From positions 849,209-913,208 of the forward strand of contig NZ_KB905156.1 of the NCBI RefSeq assembly GCF_000378605.1: a stretch of DNA of 64,000 nt. Reading direction: 5' to 3'. A program made the translations under genes and the position numbers. Source of the stretch: Thioalkalivibrio sp. ALJ21. GTDB taxonomy: Bacteria > Pseudomonadota > Gammaproteobacteria > Ectothiorhodospirales > Ectothiorhodospiraceae. The notes beneath the pieces are model-generated. The model did no database searches. It saw nothing but the letters and a program-made list of their open reading frames with translations, and was not told where the DNA came from. Positions 1 through 9,294 of this stretch are shown here, piece after piece. Within the stretch, counting starts at the first letter, position 1; each line of letters begins with the position of its first letter.

Positions 1-1544
1 TCGCCAACAACCTCAACCAAGTGTTGCAGGGTGGCGCGGCCGCGGCCACCGCGATCGAGCGCTTCGAGCGTGATGCCACGCTGTACGGGCGTGTGCTCGA
101 CGGCCTGATCGAGGGCTTCGAGCCCCTGGGCATCGAGCGTGTTAACGACGCCGAGACCCAGCGCATGTTGCAGGAGATCGCGACCTTGTTCATTGCCTTC
201 AGCGAGGCGGTCGAAGGGGTGCTGGATACCTCGTCGCAGATCTTCGAGATCAACGCCGCGGCCTCGGCCGTCGAGGCCCGCTCGGGGGCGATGCTGGAGG
301 TGACTGGTGGCCTGGAAGTCGCCCTGAATCGGGAGGCCGAACAGGCGGGTGTGGTCGCCCTGGTCGGCTTTGCCCTGGGTGGTCTGGCGCTGTTGTTGCT
401 GATCGCGATGGGCCTGTTCCTGTATCGCGACACCAAGCGCGAACTGGCCGAGACCGAGGCGCAGAATGAACGTAACCAGCAGGCGATCCTGCGCCTGCTC
501 GACGAGATGATGAACCTCGCCGACGGGGACCTCACCGTCAACGCGACTGTGACCGAGGACTTCACCGGCGCGATCGCGGACTCGATGAACTACGCGATCG
601 AGAACTTGCGTACCCTGGTCGCGACCATCAACACGGTGGCGGCGGATATCAGCGAATCCTCGGCCGCCACCCGTTCGCAGGTGCTGGGGCTGGCCGAGAA
701 ATCCGAGGAGCAGGCCCGCGAGATCCAGCAGGCGAACGATGCGATCGACGAGGTGAGCCACTCGGTCGACAAGGTCGCGCAGGATGCCGGGCAGTCGGCC
801 CAGGTGGCACGAAACTCCGTGGAAATCGCATCCAAGGGGGCGGCCACGGTGCGCCGCTCGATCGAGGGGATGGACACCATCCGCGAGCAGATCCAGGAGA
901 CCGCGAAACGGATCAAGCGCCTGGGCGAATCCTCGCAGGAGATCGGCGACATCATCGGGCTGATCAACGACATCGCCGAACAGACCAACGTGCTTGCGTT
1001 GAACGCGGCGATCCAGGCATCCGCCGCAGGCGAGGCAGGTCGCGGGTTCGCGGTGGTGGCGGACGAGGTCCAGCGCCTCGCGGAGCGCTCTTCCGGGGCG
1101 ACGCGTCAGGTCGAGGGTCTGGTCAAGGCGATCCAGGCGGATACCAGCGAGGCGGTTTCGTCGATGGAACAAAGTACCGCCAACGTGGTGTCCGGGGCCG
1201 AGATGGCCCAGGCGGCGGGCGAGGCGCTGGCCGAGATCGAGCAGGTGTCTGCCGATCTGGCGGATCTGATCGACGGGATCGCGAACTCGGCACGCCAGCA
1301 GTCGGAGATGGCGCGCAACGTGACCTCGATCATGGGCCAGATCCGCGAGATCACCTCGGAGACCACTCAGGGTACCCAGTCCACCGCGGCCGCCATCGGC
1401 GATCTGGCGCAACTGTCCGCGCAGCTCCAGTCCTCGGTGTCGGACTTCAAGCTCCCCGACCCGACGCTACCCGAGCCTGGCGACGATACCGCCGAGCCCG
1501 ATGCGTCCTCCGAGGAAACCGTCCCGAACGAGCAGCGCGCCTGA
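1..1544 (+). CDS. pilJ: Methyl-accepting chemotaxis protein PilJ, 5' end outside the window
   Basis: Chemoreceptor of the type IV pilus (Chp) chemosensory system in the inner membrane. The reading frame is already open at base 3, so the N-terminus lies outside the window; a GTG at 21 is internal. What remains (about 514 codons) has a periplasmic helical sensor remnant, a transmembrane segment at about 356-425 ([15 protein letters not shown]), a HAMP-like linker and a long cytoplasmic signalling coiled coil. The hairpin tip carries the MCP signature around 940-1090 ([33 protein letters not shown]). PilJ-type identity is inferred from the gene immediately downstream (16 bp away), a ChpA-type multi-Hpt kinase, and from chpC. 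The acidic Pro/Glu-rich tail shows no CheR/CheB pentapeptide. Confident as MCP, somewhat less so as PilJ. Confidence 0.9.
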   Translation, partial: ANNLNQVLQGGAAAATAIERFERDATLYGRVLDGLIEGFEPLGIERVNDAETQRMLQEIATLFIAFSEAVEGVLDTSSQIFEINAAASAVEARSGAMLEVTGGLEVALNREAEQAGVVALVGFALGGLALLLLIAMGLFLYRDTKRELAETEAQNERNQQAILRLLDEMMNLADGDLTVNATVTEDFTGAIADSMNYAIENLRTLVATINTVAADISESSAATRSQVLGLAEKSEEQAREIQQANDAIDEVSHSVDKVAQDAGQSAQVARNSVEIASKGAATVRRSIEGMDTIREQIQETAKRIKRLGESSQEIGDIIGLINDIAEQTNVLALNAAIQASAAGEAGRGFAVVADEVQRLAERSSGATRQVEGLVKAIQADTSEAVSSMEQSTANVVSGAEMAQAAGEALAEIEQVSADLADLIDGIANSARQQSEMARNVTSIMGQIREITSETTQGTQSTAAAIGDLAQLSAQLQSSVSDFKLPDPTLPEPGDDTAEPDASSEETVPNEQRA

Positions 1545-1559
1545 CGCCGGGCCGCAGAT

Positions 1560-4500
1560 ATGGCACCCAGCGCACTGAATTGGGTCCGCGACGAGCTCGA
1601 CAAGCTCTTTGTCGAACTCCAGGACGCCCTGCGGCGCTATGCCGAGGACCCTGCCTGTAGCGAGTGCCTCGATGAGGCCCGCGCGGGACTGGAGCAGATT
1701 CGCGGCACCCTGACCATGGTGCAGGTCGAGAGCGTGGTCCTGATCTGCGACGAGATGTTGCAGGTGATGGATCTGCAGCAGGGAGCCGAGCCGCCCAGCC
1801 CGGAGGCAACCGAGGCGCTCTTGCGCGCCGCGCTGCAGTTGCCCGACTACCTTGAGCAGGAGGGCGACTCGGAACTGCCTTCGCCGATGATCTTGGTCCC
1901 GTTGCTCAACGAGCTGCGTGCAGCGCGGGGCGCCACCTTGCTGATGGACGTCGCGGCCTTGATGCCGGATCTGCAGGTGGTGGACGACGGTCGAGTCGGG
2001 GCCGGTGGTGAGGCGCTACAGCCTGAGGAGCGCGCACGGCGGCTGCAAGAGGCCCGTCGCGGCTTTCAGCGCGAACTTCTCGAGTTGGTTCGCGGTGATG
2101 TGATCGCGGCGGCTCGCCGCCTGAAGCCCGTGGCACAGCAGATCGAGGAAATGGTCCCCCCGGGGGATCTCCGGCGCCTGTTCTGGATTACCGGTGGCAT
2201 CCTGGAGTCGCTCGCGGACGAGGGCCTCGAGGCCAGTACCGACATTCGCCGCCTGATCGGGCGTGTGGACCGCGAGCTCGGGCGATACCTGGGCATCCTC
2301 AGCGAGCATTGCGAATCGAACGACGATGGCTCGGAGCCCGATCACGCCATCCCGGATGACCTGATCAAGACCTTGCTGTTCCACATTGCGGGGTCAAGTT
2401 CCGATGGCGAACAGGCGCGCGCGGTGCGCGAAGTGTTCGGTCTGGACGCGCTGCAAGGCGACGACGGCGGAGGGGTCGGCCAGGCGGTCTATCAGAATCT
2501 GCGCGCCGCCCTGGAAGACGACCTGGCCGAGGTGCGCGAGCGTCTGGACGTGCTGATGCGTTCGGAACAGCGCGGCCAAGAGGAATTGGCCAGCCTGAGC
2601 GAACAGGTCGAGCGGATCGGCTCGACCCTGAGTCTGCTCGGTCTGGAGGCGGGCCAGCGCCACACCGATGCCCTGATGGAGGCCCTGACGCCGGAGCGGG
2701 CCGGGCAATCCGACGAACAGGTCGACATGGAATTGGCCGAGCATCTACTGGCACTGGAGTCGCTGCTCGAATCGGGCCTGCGTCGGCGTGCGGCCAGCGG
2801 CCCGCGTGCCGACTTTGATCGCCACCTGGCGGCGGCGGTCTACCAGGAGGCCCTGGTGGACGTGCGGCGCGTGCGCGATACCTTGCTCGGATACCTCTCC
2901 GGAGAAGGCGCGGATAACGGGCTGCACGAGGCCCGCAGCGCGCTGGAGCGGGTCGACGGTGCGATGTCGATCGGCGGTTTCGAGGCCCTGCAGGCCCTGT
3001 TGCAGCCGTTGATCCGCTATCTGGAGGCTCGTGCTGACGCCGGGCTGGCGGCACGGGACCTGGGTGAGGACGAGGTCGGGGCGCTGGCGGAAGTGTTGAG
3101 CTCGATCGAGCTGGCGCTGGAGTCCTCCGGGCAGCCCTGGCGCGAGCTGGATAGTGTCCATGAGCGGGGTGTGGCCGCACTGCAGCGTCTGGGCGCGATC
3201 TCCGGTGGCGATGCGGTCGAGCGCCCTGTTTCGCTTACCGATGTGTCCCTGGGTGCAAGCGGGGAAGAGCTTTCACCGGATGACGATGTTGAGGAGGTCA
3301 CGGGGCAGGAAGAGCCGCTGGCCGTTTTTGCTGAGGCCGAGGAGGATATTCCCGAGCCGGCGGCAGTATCCGAAGCCGCTCCGGCCCCGCCGGTGCATGT
3401 CTCGAGTGCAGAACGTTTGCACTACGACGAGTCCGTGTTGTCCTCGCAGGTTCGGGGGCCGGATATCGATCCCGAGATTCTCGATATCTTCCTCGAGGAG
3501 GCCGACGAGGAGATCGAAAGCCTCGGCGAGCAGTTCCCGCGCTGGCAGGCCGCGCCCTCCGACATGGATGCCCTGACGGTGATCCGTCGTTCCTTCCATA
3601 CGCTCAAGGGTTCCGGTCGCCTGGCGGGGGCCTTGCGTCTGGGGGAATTCGCCTGGGTCGTGGAGTCATTCCTGAATCGCCTGCTGGAAGGCGGGCAAGA
3701 GGCGGACTTCGCGACCATCCAGGCACTTGAGGATGCAATTGCGGTCCTGCCGGGCCTGGTGGCAGAAGTCCGTGACGATACCGGCCCGGATACCCCGGTA
3801 CTGGATATCGCGTTGCGCCTGCAGGCACTGCTGTCCGGCGAGATGGAGCCGGCGGAGGAATCCGCCGAGATGCCGGCCGGTGCCGAGGACGATTTTGCCG
3901 AGCTCGCGCGCAGCATGGAGGCCCTGGACTCTGCTGGCTCTGCCGAACCCGAATGGCCGGCAGCCCCCATTCCGGAGGCCCCGGAAGACCAACTGGAGGC
4001 GGCGGAGTCGCTGGACCTGGATGCACAGGAGCTGGAGGTGTCGCTGGATGCGCCCGAGGCTGCCCTCGAGTCGCCTATCCCTGCGGAATCCGCGCTGGAA
4101 ACAAAAGACGAAGCGCTCGAGCTGCCCGAGGACGCGGGCACCGACCCGCAACTCTGGCAGGTGTTCTCGGCCGAGGCCCGCACCCATCTGGCTACCCTTC
4201 GTGAATGGATCGACGCGTCCGGGAGCCGGCCTGACAGGGTGCCGAATCACGAGCTCGAGCGCGCACTGCATACCCTGAACGGGAGTGCCCGAACGGCCGA
4301 CATCCGCGGCATCTACGCCGTTTGCGGACCGTTCGAGCGCATCGTGCGCATCCATCGCGAGATGGAGTGGCCGCTGGCGGCGCGAGCCCAGACTCTGCTC
4401 GCCGAACTCGAGCGCTACGTGGCAGATGCAGTGGCCGACGAGCACCCTGACCCGGTCAAGACGGACGCACCACCCGAGTGGTCGCCCGAGGTCTACGAGC

Positions 4501-7070
4501 TCCTCGACCATGCGACCGCCGAGCAGTTGCTGCGTGCTGCCGACGAGGATGCTGCCGAGCAGGTCTCCGAGCCGCCACAGTCGGATGGGCTCGGATCGGC
4601 GCTCGAGCCACCGCAACCGGATGTCGAGTCCGCGACGCCTTTGACGCCCGAGCCAGCGGAGGCCGAAGCGGTGGGCGCCGAGCCCGGCGACGCCGGGCTG
4701 GCGGGCGAGCCGGATGCCGGGCTGGAGGTGGAGCTGGAGGAAGAGATCGATCCGGAGTTCGCCGAGGTATTCATCGAAGAGGCCCGCGATATCCTGGAGG
4801 CCGCGTTCGCGGCCCTGGCATCGTGGCGCGAGGCCGGCGGCCGTCCGGGGCCGGATCAGAATGCCTTCCAGCGCGAGGTGCATACGCTGAAGGGCAGTGC
4901 CCGGATGGCTGGTTTCGAGGTGGTCGGGGCGATTGCCCATGCCCTGGAAAGTGCCTTGGGCGTGGAGACCGAGACCGGACTGGAGCCCCGAGAAGGATTC
5001 TTCCGGCTGGTCGAGCGCGCATTGACCGATGTCCAGCACCTGGTCGAGCGCGGGGTCGGTAGCTGGCAGACGAACGAAGAGGCCAGCGAGACCCTGCCGG
5101 CCTTGCGCGACTGGGCATCCGGTGGTGGTGAAGAGTTCGAGAGCCAGCCGGCCCCCAGCCGTGAGGCCGAGGACGCGGAGCCCGCGGCCCTGCTGCCGGA
5201 CGACGAGCCGGAGACCGCCGCGCAGCCCGCGCCGATGGATGCACGCCGTATCCAGGACCAGGTACGCATGGATGCCGAGGTGCTGGATGCGCTGGTCAAT
5301 CATGCCGGTGAGCTTGCGACCTTCCATCGTCGCTTCGAGCAGACGGTGGGTCGTGTCGAAGGTCAGGTCGATGAACTGGAGCGGACGATCGCTCGCCTGC
5401 GCGAGCAGCTGCGCAAGCTCGAGATCGAGACCGAGGCGCAGATTCTGTTCCGGGTCGAGAAGGAGAGCGGTGATGAGGCGGTGGATTTCGATCCGCTGGA
5501 GATGGACCGCTATTCCGGCATTCAGCAGCTCTCGCGTGCGCTGGCCGAGAGTGTCAGTGACCTTGAGGCCCTGAAGCAGGACGTGGGTGACGAGCTGCAG
5601 AATGCTGGCGGTATCCTGCTGCAGCAGCGTCGCGTGGGGACTGATCTCCAGGACCAGCTGATGCGCCAGCGCATGGTGCGCTTCGCGCGTATGGCCCCGC
5701 GTCTGCGGCGTGTGGTACGCCAGGCCGGCGACGACATGGGCAAGTCGGTCCGTGTGGAGTTTTCCGGGCAGGGGGCCGAGCTCGACCGCGCATTGCTGGA
5801 ACGGCTGGTCGCCCCGCTCGAGCACCTGCTGCGCAATGCAATTGCGCACGGGATTGAGGACAGCGAGGCGCGTCGCGCGGCCGGCAAGGCGGAAACGGGC
5901 CAGATCGTGGTGTCGCTCGAGCAGTCAGGCAGCGAGATCCGCTTGCAAGTGACGGACGATGGCGCCGGGATCGATGCCCATGCTATCCGCACGCGCGCCG
6001 TGGAGCGCGGGCTGCTGACCGCCGATGCCGAGATTACCGATGCCCAGGCCCTGCAGTTGATCCTGCAGTCCGGGTTCTCCACCGCCACGGAAGTGTCGCA
6101 GGTGGCCGGTCGCGGGGTGGGGCTGGACGTGGTGAACAGCGACGTCAAGCAACTGGGCGGCACCCTGGAGATCGATTCGACGCCCGGACGAGGCTCGCGC
6201 TTTACCATGCGGTTGCCGTTTACGCTGGCGATCTCGCAGGCATTGCTGGTGCAGGTGGGCGAGGAGATCTTCGCCGTGCCCATGGCGTCCGTGGAGGGCG
6301 TCGTGCGGGCGCATGCCGAAGAGGTCGTGGCCGGCGGCGACGGGCATGTGAGCTATCCCTACGCCGGTCAGGACTACGCCGTGCGTGCCCTGGGTGACCT
6401 GATGGGGGTTGAGACGCAGGCCAGTGCCAGCCATCTGCCGGACCACGCGTTCCCGCTGTTGCTGGTGCGCGCCGACGATCAGCGCGTGGCGTTGCGGATC
6501 GACGGGTTGCTGGGGAGCCAGGAAGTGGTTGTGAAATCGGTCGGCCCGGTACTGAGCCGTATACCCGGGGTCGCTGGTGCCACCCTGCAGGGCGATGGCT
6601 CGGTCATGCTGATCCTCGACCTGAGCATGCTGGTCCGGTTCGCGGCGGCCACGGCGGGCACTGTCGAGGCGGGCGTGCCGACGGAGATTGCCGGTGCCCC
6701 GCGTATCATGGTCGTGGATGACTCGATCACCATCCGCAAGGTTACCGCGCGTCTGCTCGCCCGCCATGGGTACGATGTGGTCACGGCCCGCGATGGTCTC
6801 GATGCCGTGACGATGCTGGAGGAGCGGCGACCGCAGCTGATCCTGCTGGATGTGGAGATGCCGCGCATGGACGGGTTCGAGTTCGCCGCCCATGTCCGCG
6901 ATCATCCGGAGCTGAGCCAGGTCCCGATTATCATGATCACGTCGCGCAGTGGCACGAAGCATCGCGAACGCGCCTCGCGGCTGGGCGTCAATGGCTATCT
7001 GGGCAAGCCGTACCTGGAGAATGACCTGCTGGACGAAATCCGGCGTCACCTTGAGGAGGTTCCCGCATGA
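1560..7070 (+). CDS. chpA: ChpA/PilL-type hybrid chemosensory histidine kinase
   Basis: Very large (1836 aa) CheA-like kinase that would phosphorylate pilus response regulators under PilJ control. Order of domains: two N-terminal Hpt-like helical domains without the histidine (around residues 40-75 and 440-500), then three Hpt domains with phosphorylatable His at about 680 (FHTLKGSGR), 904 (LHTLNGSAR, Lys replaced by Asn) and 1108 (VHTLKGSARMAG). These are separated by long acidic Pro/Ala/Glu linkers. A dimerisation helix lies around 1240-1400. The ATPase has its N box at Asn1426, G1 DDGAGID at about 1466-1472 and a GRGVGLDVV motif. A CheW-like domain follows, then a C-terminal receiver with Asp1720/1721 and phospho-acceptor Asp1764. 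The architecture matches Pseudomonas ChpA. The stop overlaps the chpC start (ATGA). Confidence 0.95.
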   Translation: MAPSALNWVRDELDKLFVELQDALRRYAEDPACSECLDEARAGLEQIRGTLTMVQVESVVLICDEMLQVMDLQQGAEPPSPEATEALLRAALQLPDYLEQEGDSELPSPMILVPLLNELRAARGATLLMDVAALMPDLQVVDDGRVGAGGEALQPEERARRLQEARRGFQRELLELVRGDVIAAARRLKPVAQQIEEMVPPGDLRRLFWITGGILESLADEGLEASTDIRRLIGRVDRELGRYLGILSEHCESNDDGSEPDHAIPDDLIKTLLFHIAGSSSDGEQARAVREVFGLDALQGDDGGGVGQAVYQNLRAALEDDLAEVRERLDVLMRSEQRGQEELASLSEQVERIGSTLSLLGLEAGQRHTDALMEALTPERAGQSDEQVDMELAEHLLALESLLESGLRRRAASGPRADFDRHLAAAVYQEALVDVRRVRDTLLGYLSGEGADNGLHEARSALERVDGAMSIGGFEALQALLQPLIRYLEARADAGLAARDLGEDEVGALAEVLSSIELALESSGQPWRELDSVHERGVAALQRLGAISGGDAVERPVSLTDVSLGASGEELSPDDDVEEVTGQEEPLAVFAEAEEDIPEPAAVSEAAPAPPVHVSSAERLHYDESVLSSQVRGPDIDPEILDIFLEEADEEIESLGEQFPRWQAAPSDMDALTVIRRSFHTLKGSGRLAGALRLGEFAWVVESFLNRLLEGGQEADFATIQALEDAIAVLPGLVAEVRDDTGPDTPVLDIALRLQALLSGEMEPAEESAEMPAGAEDDFAELARSMEALDSAGSAEPEWPAAPIPEAPEDQLEAAESLDLDAQELEVSLDAPEAALESPIPAESALETKDEALELPEDAGTDPQLWQVFSAEARTHLATLREWIDASGSRPDRVPNHELERALHTLNGSARTADIRGIYAVCGPFERIVRIHREMEWPLAARAQTLLAELERYVADAVADEHPDPVKTDAPPEWSPEVYELLDHATAEQLLRAADEDAAEQVSEPPQSDGLGSALEPPQPDVESATPLTPEPAEAEAVGAEPGDAGLAGEPDAGLEVELEEEIDPEFAEVFIEEARDILEAAFAALASWREAGGRPGPDQNAFQREVHTLKGSARMAGFEVVGAIAHALESALGVETETGLEPREGFFRLVERALTDVQHLVERGVGSWQTNEEASETLPALRDWASGGGEEFESQPAPSREAEDAEPAALLPDDEPETAAQPAPMDARRIQDQVRMDAEVLDALVNHAGELATFHRRFEQTVGRVEGQVDELERTIARLREQLRKLEIETEAQILFRVEKESGDEAVDFDPLEMDRYSGIQQLSRALAESVSDLEALKQDVGDELQNAGGILLQQRRVGTDLQDQLMRQRMVRFARMAPRLRRVVRQAGDDMGKSVRVEFSGQGAELDRALLERLVAPLEHLLRNAIAHGIEDSEARRAAGKAETGQIVVSLEQSGSEIRLQVTDDGAGIDAHAIRTRAVERGLLTADAEITDAQALQLILQSGFSTATEVSQVAGRGVGLDVVNSDVKQLGGTLEIDSTPGRGSRFTMRLPFTLAISQALLVQVGEEIFAVPMASVEGVVRAHAEEVVAGGDGHVSYPYAGQDYAVRALGDLMGVETQASASHLPDHAFPLLLVRADDQRVALRIDGLLGSQEVVVKSVGPVLSRIPGVAGATLQGDGSVMLILDLSMLVRFAAATAGTVEAGVPTEIAGAPRIMVVDDSITIRKVTARLLARHGYDVVTARDGLDAVTMLEERRPQLILLDVEMPRMDGFEFAAHVRDHPELSQVPIIMITSRSGTKHRERASRLGVNGYLGKPYLENDLLDEIRRHLEEVPA

Positions 7071-7558
7071 GCGAGGAGACCCGCGAGCCGTCGGTCGAAT
7101 CGGTGATCGTGCAGCTGGACACCGGGTCCATCCTGTTGCCGCGTAGCGCCTTTCTCGAGGTCACCACCCGGGCAGGTGCCGTGCAGACTGATCACGAGCA
7201 TGCGGACATCCCCTGGCTGGAGCCCACGCTGATCTGGCAGGACGTCCAGGTGCCCGTGGTCAATGTCCACCGTCTGTTGTATCCCGAACACCCAGCCGAG
7301 GATGCGCAGCGCCGGTTTACCCGCTTGCTGGTCATGCAGGCGATTACCCAACCGGACCGACTGCCATTCTATGCGCTGGAGGTACGTGGCACGCCACATC
7401 CGGTGCGCATCACGCCGCAAAACATCTATGCCGTTGACGAGGCGGACGCCTCTCCGTGGGCGTGGAAGGTAAAGGCGTCGGGAGTGACCAGCCACCTGTT
7501 GCGGCTCGATGCGATCGAGGATCGCCTGCTCGAGCTTTCACAGCCGGAAGCGGTATAA
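7067..7558 (+). CDS. chpC: CheW-like adaptor ChpC
   Basis: 163-residue protein with a CheW-type fold (residues about 12-155), including the LPRSAFLEVT stretch near the N-terminus. It is translationally coupled to chpA by a 4-bp ATGA overlap. ChpC in Pseudomonas is a second CheW-like adaptor linking chemoreceptor to ChpA. The position directly after chpA and the single CheW domain support ChpC rather than PilI, which precedes pilJ. The gene is the last of the cluster here; no chpB methylesterase or chpD follows, because the next gene is convergent rsmE 12 bp away. Confidence 0.85.
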   Translation: MSEETREPSVESVIVQLDTGSILLPRSAFLEVTTRAGAVQTDHEHADIPWLEPTLIWQDVQVPVVNVHRLLYPEHPAEDAQRRFTRLLVMQAITQPDRLPFYALEVRGTPHPVRITPQNIYAVDEADASPWAWKVKASGVTSHLLRLDAIEDRLLELSQPEAV

Positions 7559-7570
7559 GCGTGCTGGTCC

Positions 7571-8338
7571 CTAGGTGAGGGCGGCCCCACCGTCGAGGTC
7601 CCCGAGCTTCCATTGCACCAGGGTCAAAAGGCTGATCGCGGCCGTCTCCGTGCGCAGGGTGCGGGGGCCCATGGCGACCGGTTGAAACCCGGCGTTGCGC
7701 GCCTGGATGCGTTCCTCGTCAGTCAGTCCCCCCTCGGGTCCGATCAGTATCCGTACCCGCCCGGATGTGCCCCCCTTCCCGAACGAGTCGAGTGCCCCGG
7801 ACAGGGGCGGCCCCTGCTCGTCCGCGACCAGGTCGAGGGCAGGTGAGCTGGCGTCCAGGGCCTCGTCCAGTGTGGCGGGTGGCGCCAGAAGTGGTAGCTC
7901 GTTACGGCCGCACTGTTCGGCCGCAGCCTGGATGATCCCGGCCCAGTGGGCCTGGCGCTTCTCCAGCCCTCGGTGGGCGGCGGCCGAACGGCTGCGCTCG
8001 CAAAGCACGGGCCGGATCACGCTGATACCCAGCTCCACCGCCTTCTGTACCGCCAGGTCCATGTGGTCTCCGCGGGCAATACCCTGGAGCAGTTCAATGG
8101 GGCGGGCGGGTGTGGTGGGGGCGGCGGCGCGGTCGCCCAGGTGGAAGGTGCCGGAGCGACGTCCGGTGACCTCCAGGCGGGCGTGGAATTCGTTGCCCTG
8201 GCCGTCGAACACCCGGCAGGCAGCATCGTTCTTGAGACGCAGGACATTGGTGGCGTAGTGCAGCCGGTCCTGCGACGCGGGAATAGACTGCCCCGCGGCC
8301 AGATCCGTGTCGTTGATCAGAAGCCGGGGGCAGCGCAT
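7571..8338 (-). CDS. rsmE: 16S rRNA m3U1498 methyltransferase RsmE
   Basis: SPOUT-class methyltransferase of 255 aa, near the usual family size of about 240-250. It methylates N3 of U1498 in 16S rRNA using SAM. The N-terminal PUA-like RNA-binding part contains HYATNVLRLK, and the C-terminal knotted domain has RILIGPEGGLTDEE and LGPRTLRTETA-like motifs (here MGPRTLRTETAAI) that form the SAM pocket. It lies 6 bp downstream of metF on the same strand, so it is probably the last gene of the metK-ahcY-metF transcription unit, and converges with chpC. Confidence 0.95.
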   Translation of the reverse strand: MRCPRLLINDTDLAAGQSIPASQDRLHYATNVLRLKNDAACRVFDGQGNEFHARLEVTGRRSGTFHLGDRAAAPTTPARPIELLQGIARGDHMDLAVQKAVELGISVIRPVLCERSRSAAAHRGLEKRQAHWAGIIQAAAEQCGRNELPLLAPPATLDEALDASSPALDLVADEQGPPLSGALDSFGKGGTSGRVRILIGPEGGLTDEERIQARNAGFQPVAMGPRTLRTETAAISLLTLVQWKLGDLDGGAALT

Positions 8339-8344
8339 CGGGCG

Positions 8345-9199
8345 TTACCGACGGTTGTCCAGGTCCAGGTTCTTCCAGATGGTCTCGGTCGGACCGGCCT
8401 GGTTCATGGAGTAGAAGTGGATCCCCGGTGCGCCCTTGTCGAGGACGTCGTCGGTCAGGCGCGTGGCGATCTCGATCCCGAATTTGCGGATCGACTCCTT
8501 GTCGTCGCCATAGGCCTCCATGCGCTTGCGGATGTAGCGCGGGATCTCGGCCCCGCACATCTCGGAGAAGCGCACGATCTGGGTGTAGTTGGTGATCGGC
8601 ATGATCCCGACAATGATCGGGATGGTGATGCCCATCTTCTCCACCCGCTCCATGAAGGCCTCGTAGGCATCCACGTTGTAGAAGTACTGGGTGATCGCGG
8701 CGTCGGCGCCGGCGTCCACCTTGGTCTTGAAGTTCTCCAGGTCCTTCTCGGCGTTCGGGGCCTGCGGATGGAACTCCGGATAGGCCGCGACCTCGATCTT
8801 GAACTGGCCGCCGAACTCGGCGCGCACGAACTCGACCAGTTCGGAGGCATAGCGGAAGTCGCCGCCGGAGTTCTTGGTCCCGGACGGCAGGTCGCCGCGC
8901 AGCGCGACAATGCGGTTGACGCCGATGTCGCGGTAGGTCGACAGCAGCTCGTGCAGCTCGGTCTTGGTCGAGGAGATGCAGGAGACGTGCGGGGCGGCCG
9001 GGATGCCGTCCTTATTGATGATGTCCTTGACCGTTTCCAGGGTGCGGTCGCGGGTCGAGCCGCCGGCACCAAAGGTCACGGAGTAGAACTCGGGCTTCAG
9101 GGCGCCCAGACGCTTGCGGGCCTTGGCCAGCCGTTCGGCCCCGGCCTCGTCCTTGGGCGGGAAGAATTCAACGCTGAAGACGCGTTTTTGGGTAGACAT
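8345..9199 (-). CDS. metF: 5,10-methylenetetrahydrofolate reductase MetF
   Basis: FAD-dependent reductase making 5-methyl-THF for methionine synthesis; 284 aa, typical of bacterial MetF (about 290-300). The N-terminal VEFFPPK motif with catalytic Glu, VTFGAGGS (flavin/folate region), and the RGD and ITQYFY motifs (AAITQYFYNVDAY) are all present in a single TIM-barrel domain without the eukaryotic regulatory domain. A clear GGAGG Shine-Dalgarno precedes the ATG at 9199. It lies downstream of ahcY, separated by a terminator-like hairpin (9213-9250). Confidence 0.95.
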   Translation of the reverse strand: MSTQKRVFSVEFFPPKDEAGAERLAKARKRLGALKPEFYSVTFGAGGSTRDRTLETVKDIINKDGIPAAPHVSCISSTKTELHELLSTYRDIGVNRIVALRGDLPSGTKNSGGDFRYASELVEFVRAEFGGQFKIEVAAYPEFHPQAPNAEKDLENFKTKVDAGADAAITQYFYNVDAYEAFMERVEKMGITIPIIVGIMPITNYTQIVRFSEMCGAEIPRYIRKRMEAYGDDKESIRKFGIEIATRLTDDVLDKGAPGIHFYSMNQAGPTETIWKNLDLDNRR

Positions 9200-9212
9200 G
9201 TTTGTCCTCCAG

Positions 9213-9250
9213 ACAAAAAGAAGGCGGACCGCACGAACATGCGGCCCGCC
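9213..9250 (-). terminator. Terminator-like hairpin between ahcY and metF
   Basis: On the minus strand an 11-bp stem (GGCGGGCCGCA / TGCGGTCCGCC, one G-T wobble) with a 6-nt loop is followed by TTCTTTTT. It ends about 14 nt before the metF start codon and just ahead of its GGAGG. It can act as the ahcY terminator, or as a partial terminator/attenuator setting metF level. Confidence 0.8.
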
Positions 9251-9294
9251 CCGGCGTTCACATTAACAACGAATTGAAATGTGAGGCTGGCCGA

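Noticed and set aside
3666-5849. Very long open frame (over 700 codons) on the minus strand inside chpA.
   Set aside because: Antisense shadow in GC-rich DNA; the plus-strand frame encodes recognisable Hpt and kinase motifs, and the minus-strand translation shows no domain.
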